This document shows, piece after piece, positions 32,215 to 41,700 of a stretch of 64,000 nucleotides of DNA. The DNA is from Novosphingobium piscinae (GTDB lineage Bacteria > Pseudomonadota > Alphaproteobacteria > Sphingomonadales > Sphingomonadaceae), in NCBI RefSeq assembly GCF_014230355.1, contig NZ_JACLAX010000001.1:124001-188000 (forward strand), read 5' to 3'. A program made the translations under genes and the position numbers. Positions within the stretch are counted from its first letter, which is position 1, and every line of letters starts with the position of its first letter. Under the pieces are notes generated by a model. The model was not told where the DNA came from and searched no databases. It worked only from the letters and a program-made list of their open reading frames with translations.

Positions 32215-33470
32215 CGTCCGCACCAGGCCAGCCACATTGCCGCGGTCCACGAGAAATCGCCCCCGCCCGAGCCCTCGCCGGTCTCGGGGCTGAAGCTTTC
32301 GTAGAACCCGGCCGCCTCGATTAGCCGGGCCGAATCGCGGCGCAGCCGTTCGGACCATGCGGCCTCGCCGTGCTCGGCCAGACCCAGCGCCACCATGTAG
32401 CTGACCACCAGCCAGATCGGGCCGCGCCAGTAGCGGCGGTGATCGTAGTCGCGGCTGCCGGCCTCCAGGCTGGGCAGGAGGAAGCGGGTGCCCGCCTCGA
32501 TCCGGGCCAGCGCCGCGATCAGCCGGGCGTGCCGCGCCGGCGTGCCGACCCCGGCGTAGAAGGCGAGGAAGCTGGCATTGGTGACCAGCGCCGAGCTGGC
32601 GCCGGTGGTCGCATCGCGCGAGCAGTAGGCGCCGACCTCCTCGTTCCACAGCCAGTCCATGCCCTGTTCGGACAGGGCGATGCGCGCGCGCAGCTCGGCC
32701 GCGGCGGGCGCGTCGCCGATCGCCTCGGCCAGGATCAGGAGATCGCGGTTGGCGCGCAGCAGGATCATCGAGGTGCCCACGTCGATCATCCGGAAGGGGC
32801 CTTCGTCGGCGATCCTGCGGTGGTCCCAGCCGCAGTCGCGGCCGAACTGCAGGATCGCGACATAGCGGTCGTACTCGCTCTGCTTCGGCCGCATGGCCGC
32901 ATCGACATGGCCGGTGTCGCGGCGCTGGTAGGAGCCGACCCCGCTGGTGTCGACGCGGGCGAGGGCCTCGTCCCACTCGCTCGAATTGTCGCGCCCGGTC
33001 TCCCAGTTGTGCGTCACCATGGCCAGGCCGTTGCCCAGCGGATCGCGATAGGTGTGGAACCAGCGATGGCTGGCCAGGCAGGCCCGGTAGAGCGCGCGCA
33101 TGCGGGGATGGGCGGGATCGGCGCCCTCCTCCTCCCACAGCCGGCGGACCACCGTGGCGAGCACCGGGGGCTGGGTGATTCCCGAGGTCGGCGGGGTCTG
33201 GCCGGTGGCCCAGACGCCGGGGCCGGGAAAGTAGCCCTCGTCGTGCTGGTGGAACACGATGTGCGGGATCATCCCGTCGGCCCACTGCGCCGACACCAGC
33301 GTCTCCAGTTCCTGCCAGGCGCGATCGCGGTCGAACCCGGCGAAACCCAGCGCGACGAAGGCCGAATCCCAGTTCCACTGGAACGGATAGAGGCCATGGG
33401 TCGGCACGGTATAGCCGCCACGATCATTGCGGCACAGGATGTCGCGGGCGCGGTGGTCCAGATCGGTCAT
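32211..33470 (-). CDS. GH63-type glycosidase, glucosylglycerate/mannosylglycerate hydrolase-like
   Basis: The 419-residue alpha/alpha barrel enzyme of the MGH1-like family opens with YPFQWNWDSAFVALGF (28-43). ETGRDNSSEWD (157-167) holds the proposed acid Asp161, RPKQSEYDRYV and YWRGPIWLVVSYM follow, and FYESFSPETGEG (389-400) holds the proposed base Glu391. These correspond to the catalytic Asp/Glu pair of mycobacterial glucosylglycerate hydrolase. There is no signal peptide, so it is cytosolic. It would release glycerate plus a hexose. The glycerate kinase gene directly upstream in the same direction is strong support. Other GH63 or trehalase-like substrates remain possible. Confidence 0.82.
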   Translation of the reverse strand: MTDLDHRARDILCRNDRGGYTVPTHGLYPFQWNWDSAFVALGFAGFDRDRAWQELETLVSAQWADGMIPHIVFHQHDEGYFPGPGVWATGQTPPTSGITQPPVLATVVRRLWEEEGADPAHPRMRALYRACLASHRWFHTYRDPLGNGLAMVTHNWETGRDNSSEWDEALARVDTSGVGSYQRRDTGHVDAAMRPKQSEYDRYVAILQFGRDCGWDHRRIADEGPFRMIDVGTSMILLRANRDLLILAEAIGDAPAAAELRARIALSEQGMDWLWNEEVGAYCSRDATTGASSALVTNASFLAFYAGVGTPARHARLIAALARIEAGTRFLLPSLEAGSRDYDHRRYWRGPIWLVVSYMVALGLAEHGEAAWSERLRRDSARLIEAAGFYESFSPETGEGSGGGDFSWTAAMWLAWCGR

Positions 33471-33500
33471 CGGTACTCTCGTTGCAGATAAGGACTGGGC

Positions 33501-33560
33501 GGTCATGGGTTGGGCGGTCATGGGTTGGGCGCTCACGGGCTGGGCACTCACGGGCTGGGC
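33501..33560. repeat. 15-bp tandem repeat, four copies, in operon leader
   Basis: Four 15-bp units (two GGTCATGGGTTGGGC, then two with CTCACGGGCTGGGC) fill much of the 136-bp gap between glycerate kinase and the GH63-like gene. The pattern of two identical pairs suggests stepwise duplication. On the minus strand the units are in frame with the hydrolase and open, but lie upstream of its likely start. Confidence 0.85.
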
Positions 33561-33606
33561 ATCCCGGCGCCGCCGGCGCGCGCCGCGGCGGGGCCAGGCC
33601 ACCGGG

Positions 33607-34842
33607 TCATGTCCCGATCACCGCGATCATGCGGATGTCGTTGACGTTGGTGCGGGTCGGCCCGGTCTTGATCAGTCCGCCCAGCCGCTCGAACAGGTCA
33701 TAGCTGCGGTTCGCCGCCAGCGCCGCGGCGCAGGCCTCGGGCGCGGCGCGCGAGGCCGCGTCGAACCAGCCGCCGGCATTGTCCTCGCTGCCGTCGATCC
33801 CGTCGCTGTCGCAGGCCAGCGCGGCCACGGGAGCCCCGGCGGGCAGGGCGGCCATCAGCGCGGTGAGATATTCGAGGTTGGGGCCGCCGCGCCCGTCGGC
33901 GGCGCGGACCCGGACGGTCAGCTCGCCCCCGGTCAGCAGCAGGTGGCGCCCGGGCTGTCCGGCCAGCGCCAGCGCCTGCGCGGCGTGGGCCCGGCCGGTC
34001 TCGGCGGCATCGCCGGTCAGCGCGTCGCCGGGGCGCTGCACCTGCCAGCCATCGGCGCGGGCGGCCTGCTCGATCGCATCGAGCGCGGTGCGCCCGGTGG
34101 CGATCACCTCGAGCGGGTGGACCGGCGCGCTGGTCCCGGGCCAGGCCCGGACTGCGGCAGCCAGCTCGGCGCCAACCTCCCAGCCCGACCCGGCGAGGAT
34201 CGCCAGCGCGCGCTCGGGCTCGAACGGGCAGGCCACGGTCGGGCCGGAGGCGATCGCCGCCGGATCATCGCCGGTCACGTCGGAAATCAGGAAGCTGTGC
34301 ATGTCGTCCGCGGCGGCCGCGGCCGCGGCGGCGAGCCGTCCGCCCTTGACCTGCGAGAGGTGGCGGCGGACGCAGTTGATCTCCTCGATCGCGGCGCCGG
34401 ACTGGACGAGGTGGCGGGTGATGCGCGCCTTGGTGGCCAGATCGAGCCCCGGGATCGGATCGCACAGCAGCGCCGATCCCCCGCCCGAGATGAGGAACAC
34501 GACGCGGTCGCCCGGCTGCGCCGAATGCGCCAGCGCGCGGATGGTGGCGCCGGCCGCGAGGCTGGCGGCATCGGGCACCGGGTGGCTCGCCTCGATCACC
34601 CGGATCGCGCCGGTCCCGCCGCGGGCGCCGTGGCCGTAGCGGGTCACCACGCAGCCGCTCACCGCCCCGGGCAGCTCGGCCGCTGCCACTTCCGCCATGG
34701 CGGCCGCGGCCTTGCCGCAGCCCAGCACCAGCGTGCGCCCGCGCGCCGGCCGCGCCGGCAGCCGTCCGGCCAGCGCCTGCGGCGCACTGGCCGCGCGGGT
34801 CCCCGCAAGAAAGTAGCCGGTCAGGGTGTCTCGAAGCGTCAT
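33607..34842 (-). CDS. Glycerate 2-kinase (class II, MOFRL/DUF4147 family)
   Basis: The 411-residue protein has the two-domain layout of GckA/TtuD: N-terminal LVLGCGKAAAAMAEVAA and TRYGHGARGGTGAIRVIEASHPVPD, LISGGGSALLCDPIPGLDLATK, NCVRRHLSQVKGGRLA, SDVTGDDPAAIASGPT, and C-terminal MOFRL region LLTGGELTVRV and ACDSDGIDGSEDNAGG. The reaction is ATP plus D-glycerate to 2-phosphoglycerate (EC 2.7.1.165) in the cytosol. It leads a minus-strand set with the glycosylglycerate-hydrolase-like enzyme and MFS transporter, and lies downstream of a TonB receptor whose terminator separates them. Confidence 0.93.
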   Translation of the reverse strand: MTLRDTLTGYFLAGTRAASAPQALAGRLPARPARGRTLVLGCGKAAAAMAEVAAAELPGAVSGCVVTRYGHGARGGTGAIRVIEASHPVPDAASLAAGATIRALAHSAQPGDRVVFLISGGGSALLCDPIPGLDLATKARITRHLVQSGAAIEEINCVRRHLSQVKGGRLAAAAAAAADDMHSFLISDVTGDDPAAIASGPTVACPFEPERALAILAGSGWEVGAELAAAVRAWPGTSAPVHPLEVIATGRTALDAIEQAARADGWQVQRPGDALTGDAAETGRAHAAQALALAGQPGRHLLLTGGELTVRVRAADGRGGPNLEYLTALMAALPAGAPVAALACDSDGIDGSEDNAGGWFDAASRAAPEACAAALAANRSYDLFERLGGLIKTGPTRTNVNDIRMIAVIGT

Positions 34843-34894
34843 GGCGGTCCTTACCGGATGCCGTCCCGGATGAAAGCCGCGCCTAGCACGCGGC

Positions 34895-34923
34895 CCGGCA
34901 CGGTGGCAGGTCCACCGTGCCGG
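34895..34923 (-). terminator. Hairpin terminator after TonB receptor
   Basis: CCGGCACGGTGG and CCACCGTGCCGG form a perfect 12-bp stem with a 5-nt loop, 7 bp past the receptor stop (34931). It would separate the receptor transcript from the glycerate kinase operon at 34842. Confidence 0.75.
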
Positions 34924-34930
34924 AACGGGC

Positions 34931-37432
34931 TCAGAACGAGTAGGCGATGCGCCCCATGATCCGCCGGGGCAGGACCGGCCGGCCGACGAAGAAGGCCCCG
35001 TTCGACGTCTGGTTGTTGTCCTGCCGCGGCGAGCCTTCGGTGACCGCGGCCGAGTTGAGCAGGTTGAACACGTTGGCGCTCACCCGCACCGAGCTGGCTC
35101 CCAGCGGGATGCGGTAGCCGGCATCGAGGTTGACGACGTGCCAGCCGCGCAGCCGGATCGTGTTGTTCGAGGCGGTGAAGTTGTCGCCGGTGTAGTTGGT
35201 GAACACCGCGGCATCGAGCGCGCCGTCGTCGTAGTAGAGCCCGGCGTTGTAGAGCACCTCGGGCTGGCGCTCGACATTGTTGCCGATGAAGGCCGGGGTG
35301 GTGTCGAAGGCGGTGTACTTGGCGCCCTGGATGGTCAGGTTGCCGTTGAACCGCAGGTTCTTGAGCAGGCGCAGGTCAAGCGTCGCCTCGACCCCGTAGC
35401 TTTCGGTGCCGACCAGATTGACCCGCTCGATGAAGCCGCCCGCCCCGTCGTTCACGAACAGCACCTGCCGGCGGTTGTCGAGCTTGGTGTAGATGCCGGC
35501 CACGGTCATCGAGAACTGCGGCTGGCTGATCTTGATGCCCGCCTCGGCCTGCTTGATGATCTCGGCGGTGTAGCTCTGCATGCCCGGGGCGAGGCTGGCG
35601 TTGGCCGCCGTGCCGGTGGGCAGCGGCTTGAACGCGGCCGAGCGCAGTTCGGGGAAGAAGAACCCGCGCGAGCCGTTGGCATAGAGGCTGACCCGGTCGG
35701 TCAGCTTGTAGAGCGCGCCCACCGCGAGGGCCCATTCGGTGGTGCTGACCTTGCCGGTCAGGACCCCGCCGTTGCCCCAGATCACGTCGCGCAGCGCGGC
35801 CGAGAGGTTGGGGGTGGTGGAATCGGTGACCGTGGTCGAGGTGCGCTCGCGGCTGATGTCGCCCTTGATGGTCTCGATCCGCCCGCCGATGTCGAGGTTG
35901 AAGCGCTCGCCGATCTTCATCTGGTCGGCAAAGTAGCCGGCGTAGCGCTCGGCCTTGTGCCAGTTGTTGACGTAGCCCGCGCCGGCGTTGAGCAGGCCGT
36001 TGTTGCTCACCACGGTCTGGGCGCTGGTGGTCGGGTTGGTCACGGTGAGGTTGATCAGCCGCGGCCGGTTGTTGAACTCGGCGAGGAAGGTGGTGGTGAC
36101 GTTGTAGTCGCCGGCGCTGGCGCGGCCGTAGAACCCGCCGAAGGTGAGCGCGTGGTCGATCCCGCCGGTCTGCAGCGTCTTGGTCAGGTTGAGCTCGGCG
36201 GTGGCATCGCGCGCCGGGCGCACGCGGTCGGTGAAGCGGTTGGCGAAGACCAGGAAGTTGCCCGGCACCGCGCCGCCGCCGACGAAGCTGAACTGGGCAT
36301 TGGCCGTGCTGCCGAGCCCGCGGTTGGTGAGGAAGCTCTGCAGCGTCTCGGGCACGTTGATCACGCCGTCGCCGTCCGACCACAGGCCGAACTTGTGCTT
36401 GTAGTCGCTGACCTTGAAGCGGCCGTTGAGCGCCCAGCCGCTGTCGCCGAACTCCTTGTCGAAGATCAGGCCGACCATCCCGCCCTTGGTGGCGACGCCT
36501 TCGTTGATCTCGGAGGTGAAGCTGCCGGTCGGGGTGCGGAAGCCGAGCCCGGCGGGGTTGAACGCGTTCTGGACCGAATTGACGATCTGGCCGTCGTTGC
36601 CGGCCAGCCGCTCGCGGGTGCTGCCCTGCAGCGGGATCGGCAGATAGAACTGGACCTGATCGTCGATGTACTGGCCGAGCACCCGCACGCTGCCGCTGCC
36701 GTCGCTGAAGCGGTACTCGAGATTGCCGCGGATCTGGCCGCCCTTGGTGTCGAGATTGGTGCGGACCGGGCCCTTGTCGGTGCGGTAGAAGCCCGAGACG
36801 GCGAAGTAGAGGTTGTTGCCGAGCGGCCCGCTCAGCGCGACATCGCCGCGATAGCGGTCGCGCTGCGCGACCTCGAGCTGCACCGTGCCCTCGAGCCGGT
36901 CGCTGCCGGTCTTGCTGATGTAGTTGATCAGACCGGCGACCGAGCCCGGGCCGAACAGGTTCGAGACGCCGCCGCGGACGAATTCGAGCCGGGCGATGCC
37001 GAGGTCGTTGCGGGCATAGACGTCATAGGCCGACGAGTTCAGCCCGAACGACGACAGCACGGCGATGCCGTCGTACATCAGCGGGGTGAACTGGTACTGG
37101 CCACCCGAGGGCAGGCCCTTGACGAAAATGTTCGCCGCAACTTCGCCACCGCCGCCGTCGGCCTTGATCGTCGGGATCGTGTTGAGGATGTCGGCCTGGC
37201 TCGAGACACCGGCGCGGGTCAGCGCCTGGGTGTTGAGCTGGCTCACCGCCAGCGGCGTGTCGAGCGCCACGCGCGACCGGCTGGTGCCGGTGACGATGAT
37301 CTCCTCGGTCGGCGGTGCGGCGTCTTCCTCGGCTGCCGCGGCCGGAGCAGCCGCAGACTGGGCCTGGGCGATGGCCGGGGCGACGGCGAGGGCCGATGCA
37401 CTGGCAAACAGGGTCAGGGCGATGCGCTTCAT
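34931..37432 (-). CDS. TonB-dependent receptor of the glycerate/GH63 locus
   Basis: The 833-residue receptor has a signal peptide (about 1-24, AIAQAQ), an EEIIVTGTSRSRVALDTPLAVSQL TonB-box/plug start, and plug features DILNTIPTIKADGGGGEVAANIFVKGLPSGGQYQFTP given here in part (PTIKADGG, VKGLPSGG) and RLEFVRGGVSNLFGPGSVAG. The barrel ends in IAYSF with a terminal Phe. An AAGGAGGG ribosome site precedes the ATG at 37432. It lies upstream of and co-directional with the glycerate kinase/hydrolase/MFS genes, so it may admit their glycoside substrate; because a terminator follows it, it is probably a separate transcript. Confidence 0.9.
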   Translation of the reverse strand: MKRIALTLFASASALAVAPAIAQAQSAAAPAAAAEEDAAPPTEEIIVTGTSRSRVALDTPLAVSQLNTQALTRAGVSSQADILNTIPTIKADGGGGEVAANIFVKGLPSGGQYQFTPLMYDGIAVLSSFGLNSSAYDVYARNDLGIARLEFVRGGVSNLFGPGSVAGLINYISKTGSDRLEGTVQLEVAQRDRYRGDVALSGPLGNNLYFAVSGFYRTDKGPVRTNLDTKGGQIRGNLEYRFSDGSGSVRVLGQYIDDQVQFYLPIPLQGSTRERLAGNDGQIVNSVQNAFNPAGLGFRTPTGSFTSEINEGVATKGGMVGLIFDKEFGDSGWALNGRFKVSDYKHKFGLWSDGDGVINVPETLQSFLTNRGLGSTANAQFSFVGGGAVPGNFLVFANRFTDRVRPARDATAELNLTKTLQTGGIDHALTFGGFYGRASAGDYNVTTTFLAEFNNRPRLINLTVTNPTTSAQTVVSNNGLLNAGAGYVNNWHKAERYAGYFADQMKIGERFNLDIGGRIETIKGDISRERTSTTVTDSTTPNLSAALRDVIWGNGGVLTGKVSTTEWALAVGALYKLTDRVSLYANGSRGFFFPELRSAAFKPLPTGTAANASLAPGMQSYTAEIIKQAEAGIKISQPQFSMTVAGIYTKLDNRRQVLFVNDGAGGFIERVNLVGTESYGVEATLDLRLLKNLRFNGNLTIQGAKYTAFDTTPAFIGNNVERQPEVLYNAGLYYDDGALDAAVFTNYTGDNFTASNNTIRLRGWHVVNLDAGYRIPLGASSVRVSANVFNLLNSAAVTEGSPRQDNNQTSNGAFFVGRPVLPRRIMGRIAYSF

Positions 37433-37522
37433 GGTATCCCTCCTTGGTGACGCGCCCTTGGCTCAGGACGTCGGTTGGCTACCCGTTACCACCCTCGCAA
37501 CGCATATTCAACCCACGCCAAG

Positions 37523-37542
37523 TATTAAACGTGGTTTTAATA
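37523..37542. promoter_or_regulatory. Palindromic operator upstream of glycerate-locus receptor
   Basis: TATTAAA-CGTGGT-TTTAATA has perfect 7-bp arms about 90 bp upstream of the receptor start. The AAACGTGGTTT centre is of the CG-centred type seen for LacI-family sites, but the regulator is not in the window. Confidence 0.45.
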
Positions 37543-37745
37543 TCGGCCCGGTCGGCGGGGCGGGCCGCAGCGGTTCGGCGGGGCACCCGGAGCAGCACCT
37601 GTGCAGTGCGGTTGTAGGGCCGTTCCAGGCCCATTGCTTCGCGGCTTGCAAACCTGTCCGCAGGTGGCCGTCATGGCCGCAGCCCCGCATGGCGCGGCCG
37701 TGACGGCACAGGTCCTGCCGACCAAGCCCGCCCGGACAAATTAAC

Positions 37746-37759
37746 ATAATACATATTAT
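37746..37759. promoter_or_regulatory. AT-rich perfect palindrome of unknown role
   Basis: ATAATA-CA-TATTAT is a perfect 14-bp palindrome in the most AT-rich patch of the gap, 315 bp from the receptor start. It may be a distal operator, or a promoter element for an unseen transcript. Confidence 0.3.
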
Positions 37760-37790
37760 CGAAATTAAAGACCGATGCCGGATGGGCAAT

Positions 37791-37825
37791 CGGCCCGTCC
37801 CGCCCCGATGGCGGCCGACGGGCCG
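37791..37825 (-). terminator. Nested hairpin terminator after bacterioferritin
   Basis: Outer arms CGGCCCGTC and GACGGGCCG enclose inner arms CCGCC and GGCGG, starting 8 bp beyond the bfr stop (37833) in the minus direction. Confidence 0.65.
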
Positions 37826-37832
37826 GTGACGC

Positions 37833-38312
37833 TCAGTCCTCCTCGGGCCGCGACTGCAACTGGATGTAGTTCTCAAGCCCCATCCGCGCGATCATGTCGA
37901 ACTGGCGCTCGATCGTGTCGACATGCTCCTCCTCGCTGGCGAGGATATCCGCGAAAAGATCGCGGGACACGTAGTCGCGGACCTCCTCGCAGTGGGCGAT
38001 CGCCTCCTTGAGCTGGGGCAGCGCCTCCATTTCGAGCGCCAGATCGGCCTTGAGGATCTCCTCGACGGTCTCGCCGATGCGCAGACGGCCAAGGTCCTGG
38101 AAGTTGGGCAGTCCGTCGAGGAAGAAGATGCGATCGGCCAGCCGGTCGGCGTGCTTCATCTCGTCGATCGATTCGCCATACTCGTACTTGGCCAGCCGCT
38201 CGACCCCCCAGTGCTTCAACATGCGATAATGCAGGAAGTACTGGTTGATGGCGGTCAGCTCGTTCTTGAGCGCCTGGTTGAGCAGCGCAATGACCTTCAC
38301 ATCGCCTTTCAT
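37833..38312 (-). CDS. bfr: Bacterioferritin
   Basis: The 159-residue four-helix protein has every ferroxidase ligand in the standard numbering: Glu18, Glu51, His54, Glu94, Glu127 and His130. Met52, the axial heme ligand between subunits, is also present ([12 protein letters not shown]). It oxidises and stores iron as a 24-mer cage in the cytosol. It follows the bfd gene by 78 bp on the same strand, forming the usual storage and release pair. A terminator hairpin follows. Iron control through the box upstream of bfd is likely. Confidence 0.97.
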   Translation of the reverse strand: MKGDVKVIALLNQALKNELTAINQYFLHYRMLKHWGVERLAKYEYGESIDEMKHADRLADRIFFLDGLPNFQDLGRLRIGETVEEILKADLALEMEALPQLKEAIAHCEEVRDYVSRDLFADILASEEEHVDTIERQFDMIARMGLENYIQLQSRPEED

Positions 38313-38390
38313 CGGGGGCCTCCACGGTTACGCCCCCACTATAGAGGGTCGCGCCGGCTTGGCCACTCCTGCCGCAGAGCGCGAACGAAA

Positions 38391-38564
38391 TCAGGCCGGG
38401 ACGCAGGCTTCCTCGTCGATGAGCTGCTGGGCGAAGGTCAGGCACTGACCGCAGTTCGGCTGGCAGCCCAGAAAGGCATAGGCCTCTTCGACGTCGTCGA
38501 TTCCGGCGCGCGCGGCCTCGCGGATCTGGCGCTCACGGATGGCATTGCAGCTGCAGACGATCAT
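38391..38564 (-). CDS. bfd: Bacterioferritin-associated ferredoxin
   Basis: The 57-residue [2Fe-2S] protein has the ligand set Cys4, Cys6, Cys38 and Cys41 (MIVCSC...PNCGQC), identical in spacing to characterised Bfd, plus an extra Cys34. Bfd docks on bacterioferritin and reduces the ferric core so that iron can leave. A GGAGG ribosome site seven bases before the ATG at 38564 fixes the start; the frame is open further upstream but would run into the iron box. It is co-oriented with bfr. Confidence 0.95.
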   Translation of the reverse strand: MIVCSCNAIRERQIREAARAGIDDVEEAYAFLGCQPNCGQCLTFAQQLIDEEACVPA

Positions 38565-38602
38565 GCGAATCCTCCAGCGTAGGCCCCCTTCTTGTACGCT
38601 AT

Positions 38603-38617
38603 TGCGAATTAGATGCA
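38603..38617. promoter_or_regulatory. Putative Fur/iron-responsive box upstream of bfd-bfr
   Basis: TGCGAATTAGATGCA, followed by ATAA, closely matches the box at 1808 upstream of the heme-type receptor. An overlapping ATGCA-N9-TGCAT repeat extends it to 38630, giving two adjoining half-site pairs about 40 bp upstream of the bfd start. Confidence 0.55.
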
Positions 38618-38746
38618 ATAATCATCTGCATTCTCTGCGTCGCTGTCCGGGTCGTCATCCCGGGGTGCAGCGGCGCGACGAAAGCGGCATTGACCCGGAT
38701 CAACCGGCGCTAGCCAAGCGCCGTGCCCACGGTCTATCAGCAGGGG

Positions 38747-41700
38747 ATGCAAGCTGACCCGTCCTGCTGGCACTTCTGGGTGGATCGCGGCGGGACCTTC
38801 ACCGATGTGGTCGCGCGCGCGCCGGATGGGCGGGTCCTGACCGCGAAGCTCCTGTCCGAGAATCCGGGCCATTATGCCGATGCCGCGATCGAGGCGATGC
38901 ACCGGCTCACCGGGATGGATCCCCTCCCCCCGCTGCGGGCGCGGATCGGCACGACCGTGGCGACCAATGCCCTGCTCGAGCGGCGCGGCGAGCCGACCTG
39001 CCTGGCGATCACCCGCGGCTTCGGCGATGCCCTGGCGATCGGCTACCAGGAACGCCCCAGCCTGTTCGTCCGCCGGATCGACAAGCCCGCTCCGCTCTAT
39101 GCCCATGTCGCCGAGATCACCGAACGGATCGGCGCCGACGGCAGCGTGGTGACCCCGCTCGATGAAGCCCAGGCCCGCGCCAGCCTTGCCGCGGCGCGCG
39201 CCAGGGGCATTGCCGCCGTGGCGATCGTGCTGATGCACGGTTACCGCTTCACCCGGCACGAGGAGCGGCTCGCGGCGATCGCCGCGGACCTCGGCTTCAC
39301 CCAGATCTCGGTCAGCCACCGCGTGGCACCGCTGATCAAGCTGATCGGCCGGGGCGATACCACGCTGGTCGATGCCTATCTTTCGCCGGTACTGCGCCGC
39401 TATGTCGACGGCCTGCAGAGCCGCGCCGGGGATGGCGCCGCGCTGCTGTTCATGCAGTCGAGCGGCGGCCTCACCACCGGACCGGCCTTCCGCGGCAAGG
39501 ACGCGATCCTCTCGGGCCCGGCGGGGGGCATCGTCGGCTTGGCGCGCACCGCCCAGCAGGCCGGGTTCGACGCGGTCATCGGTTTCGACATGGGCGGCAC
39601 CTCGACCGACGTGTCGCACTTTGCCGGCCACTACGAGCGCGACAGCGAGACGATGGTCGCCGGGGTCCGGGTGCGCGCGCCGATAATGCGGATCCACACC
39701 GTGGCCGCGGGAGGGGGATCGATCTGCGCCTTTGATGGCGCGCGGCTGACGGTCGGTCCGCGCTCGGCCGGCGCCGTCCCGGGGCCAGCGGCCTACCGCC
39801 GCGGCGGCCCGCTGACCGTGACCGACTGCAATGTCCTGCTCGGCAAGATCGTGCCGCACCATTTCCCCGCGGTGTTCGGCCCCGCGGGCGATGCCCCGCT
39901 CGATACCGCCGCGGTGGCGCAGGCCTTCGCCGCGCTGAGCCGCGAGGTGACCGCGGCGACCGGCGAGGCGGTTACCGCCGAGGACCTCGCCGAGGGGTTC
40001 ATCGCCATCGCGGTGGCCAACATGGCCAATGCGATCAAGACCATCTCGGTCCAGCGCGGCCATGACGTGTCGCGCTACACGCTCGGCTGCTTTGGCGGCG
40101 CCGGGGGGCAGCATGCCTGCCTGGTGGCCGAGGCGCTGGGCATGTCGCGGGTGATGATCCATCCGATGGGCGGGGTGCTTTCGGCCTTCGGGATGGGGCT
40201 GGCCGACCGCAGCCTGCTGCTCGAGCGGACCCTTGGTCTGCCGCTCGCCGCGGACCAGGTCCCGGCGATCGCGGCGGCCGTGGCCGAGCTCGCCGCCGCC
40301 GCCGAGGCCGAATTGCGCGGCCAGGGCGCGGCCGGCCCGCTCACGCGGCAGGTCCGGCTGTCGCTCCGGCATGACGGCACCGACAGTCTGATCGCGGTCG
40401 AACACGGCCCGCCGGAGCAGATGATCGCCGCCTTTCACGCCCAGCACCGGGCGCGGTTCGGCTTCACCGGCACGGCGCCGATCATCGTTGATACGCTGCA
40501 TGTCGAGGTGATCGAGCCCGGCGAGAGCGGGGCGACGACGGTCGCGGAGCTGCCGGCGGTCTCGGCGCCCCCGCGCGAGCAGGTCGCCTGTCATCTGCGC
40601 GGCACCCGGCGGATGGTCCCGCTCTACGAACGCGCCGCTCTGGCCGCCGGGTTCGCCGCGCCGGGGCCGGCGATCATCGTCGATGCGGTCTCGACCACCG
40701 TGGTCGAGCCGGGCTGGTCGGTCGCCGTCGACCGCCACGGCAATCTCCTGCTCGAGCGCGACCCGGCGGCGGCGGTGCGGGCCCTGCCCGCCGCCGCCGC
40801 GGCCGATCCGGTCCGGCTCGAGATCATGGGTGGGCTGTTCATGGCTATCGCCGAGGAGATGGGCGCTGCGCTCCAGCACAGTGCCTCGTCGGTCAATATC
40901 CGGGAAAGGCTGGATTTTTCCTGTGCCTTGTTCGATGGCGAAGGCCATCTCGTGGCCAATGCGCCGCATATGCCGGTGCATCTCGGCTCGATGGGGGAAA
41001 GCGTTCGCACGATCCTGCGGCGCCGCGGCGGCGCAGCCGACGGACGCGGGATCCGCCCCGGCGACGTCTATGCGCTCAATGCCCCCTACGAAGGCGGCAC
41101 CCACCTGCCCGACGTGACTGTGATCATGCCGGTGTTTGTGCCCGGAGAGCTGCCCACCGACCGCCCGGTGCCGCGCTGGTTCGTGGCCGCCCGCGGCCAT
41201 CATGCGGATATCGGCGGGATCTCGCCCGGCTCGATGCCGCCCGACAGCCGCAGCGTCGAGGAAGAGGGGATCCTGCTCGACAACGTGTTGATCGTCGAGG
41301 ACGGCCGGTTGCTGGAAGCCGAGATCGCGGCGCTTCTCTCCACCGGCCCCTGGCCTTCGCGCAACGTGGCGCAGAACCTGGCCGACCTGAAGGCGCAGGT
41401 GGCGGCTTGCGCGCGCGGTGCCGCCGAACTCAACCGGGTTGCCGCCGAGCAGGGGGCCGACCGGGTCTCGGCTGCGATGCGCGATCTGCAAGCCTATTCC
41501 GAGGCGGCCGTGCGCAAGCTGATCGGCCGGCTCAACGCAGGCACCTTCTGCTATCCGCTCGACAACGGTGCCGAGATCCGGGTCGATGTGCGGATCGACC
41601 GGGCGGCCCAGGGGATCACCTTCGACTTCACCGGGACCAGCGCGCAGCTGCCCGGCAACTTCAATGCGCCGCTGCCGGTGGTACGGGCCGCGGTGCTCTA

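Larger units (their letters stand above)
37433..37832. other. 400-bp gap without a gene
   Basis: This region lies between the bacterioferritin stop and the receptor start. It holds the receptor promoter with a TATTAAA palindrome (37523-37542), a GC-rich middle (37545-37735) with no convincing ORF, a very AT-rich segment with a perfect ATAATA-CA-TATTAT palindrome (37746-37759), and the bacterioferritin terminator. An undetected small RNA cannot be excluded. Confidence 0.6.

Noticed and set aside
33471..33602. N-terminal extension of the GH63-like hydrolase through the 15-bp repeats
   Set aside because: The frame is open, but homologues begin near MTDLDHR, GAGAG lies at a suitable distance before 33470, and the extension is repeat-derived. 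Kept only as a checkable possibility in the findings.
35138..37450. 770-codon plus-strand frame opposite the receptor at 34931-37432
   Set aside because: Shadow of the receptor; the translation is repetitive and compositionally biased, and the receptor has signal peptide, plug and terminal Phe.
37746..37759. AT-rich palindrome as a replication origin or attachment site
   Set aside because: No DnaA boxes, repeats, integrase or tRNA are nearby; an operator or promoter element is simpler.
38565..38618. Upstream TTG start for bfd at 38618
   Set aside because: It would overlap the Fur-like box and lacks a ribosome site, whereas the ATG at 38564 has GGAGG and gives the canonical 57-residue protein with Cys4/Cys6 numbering.
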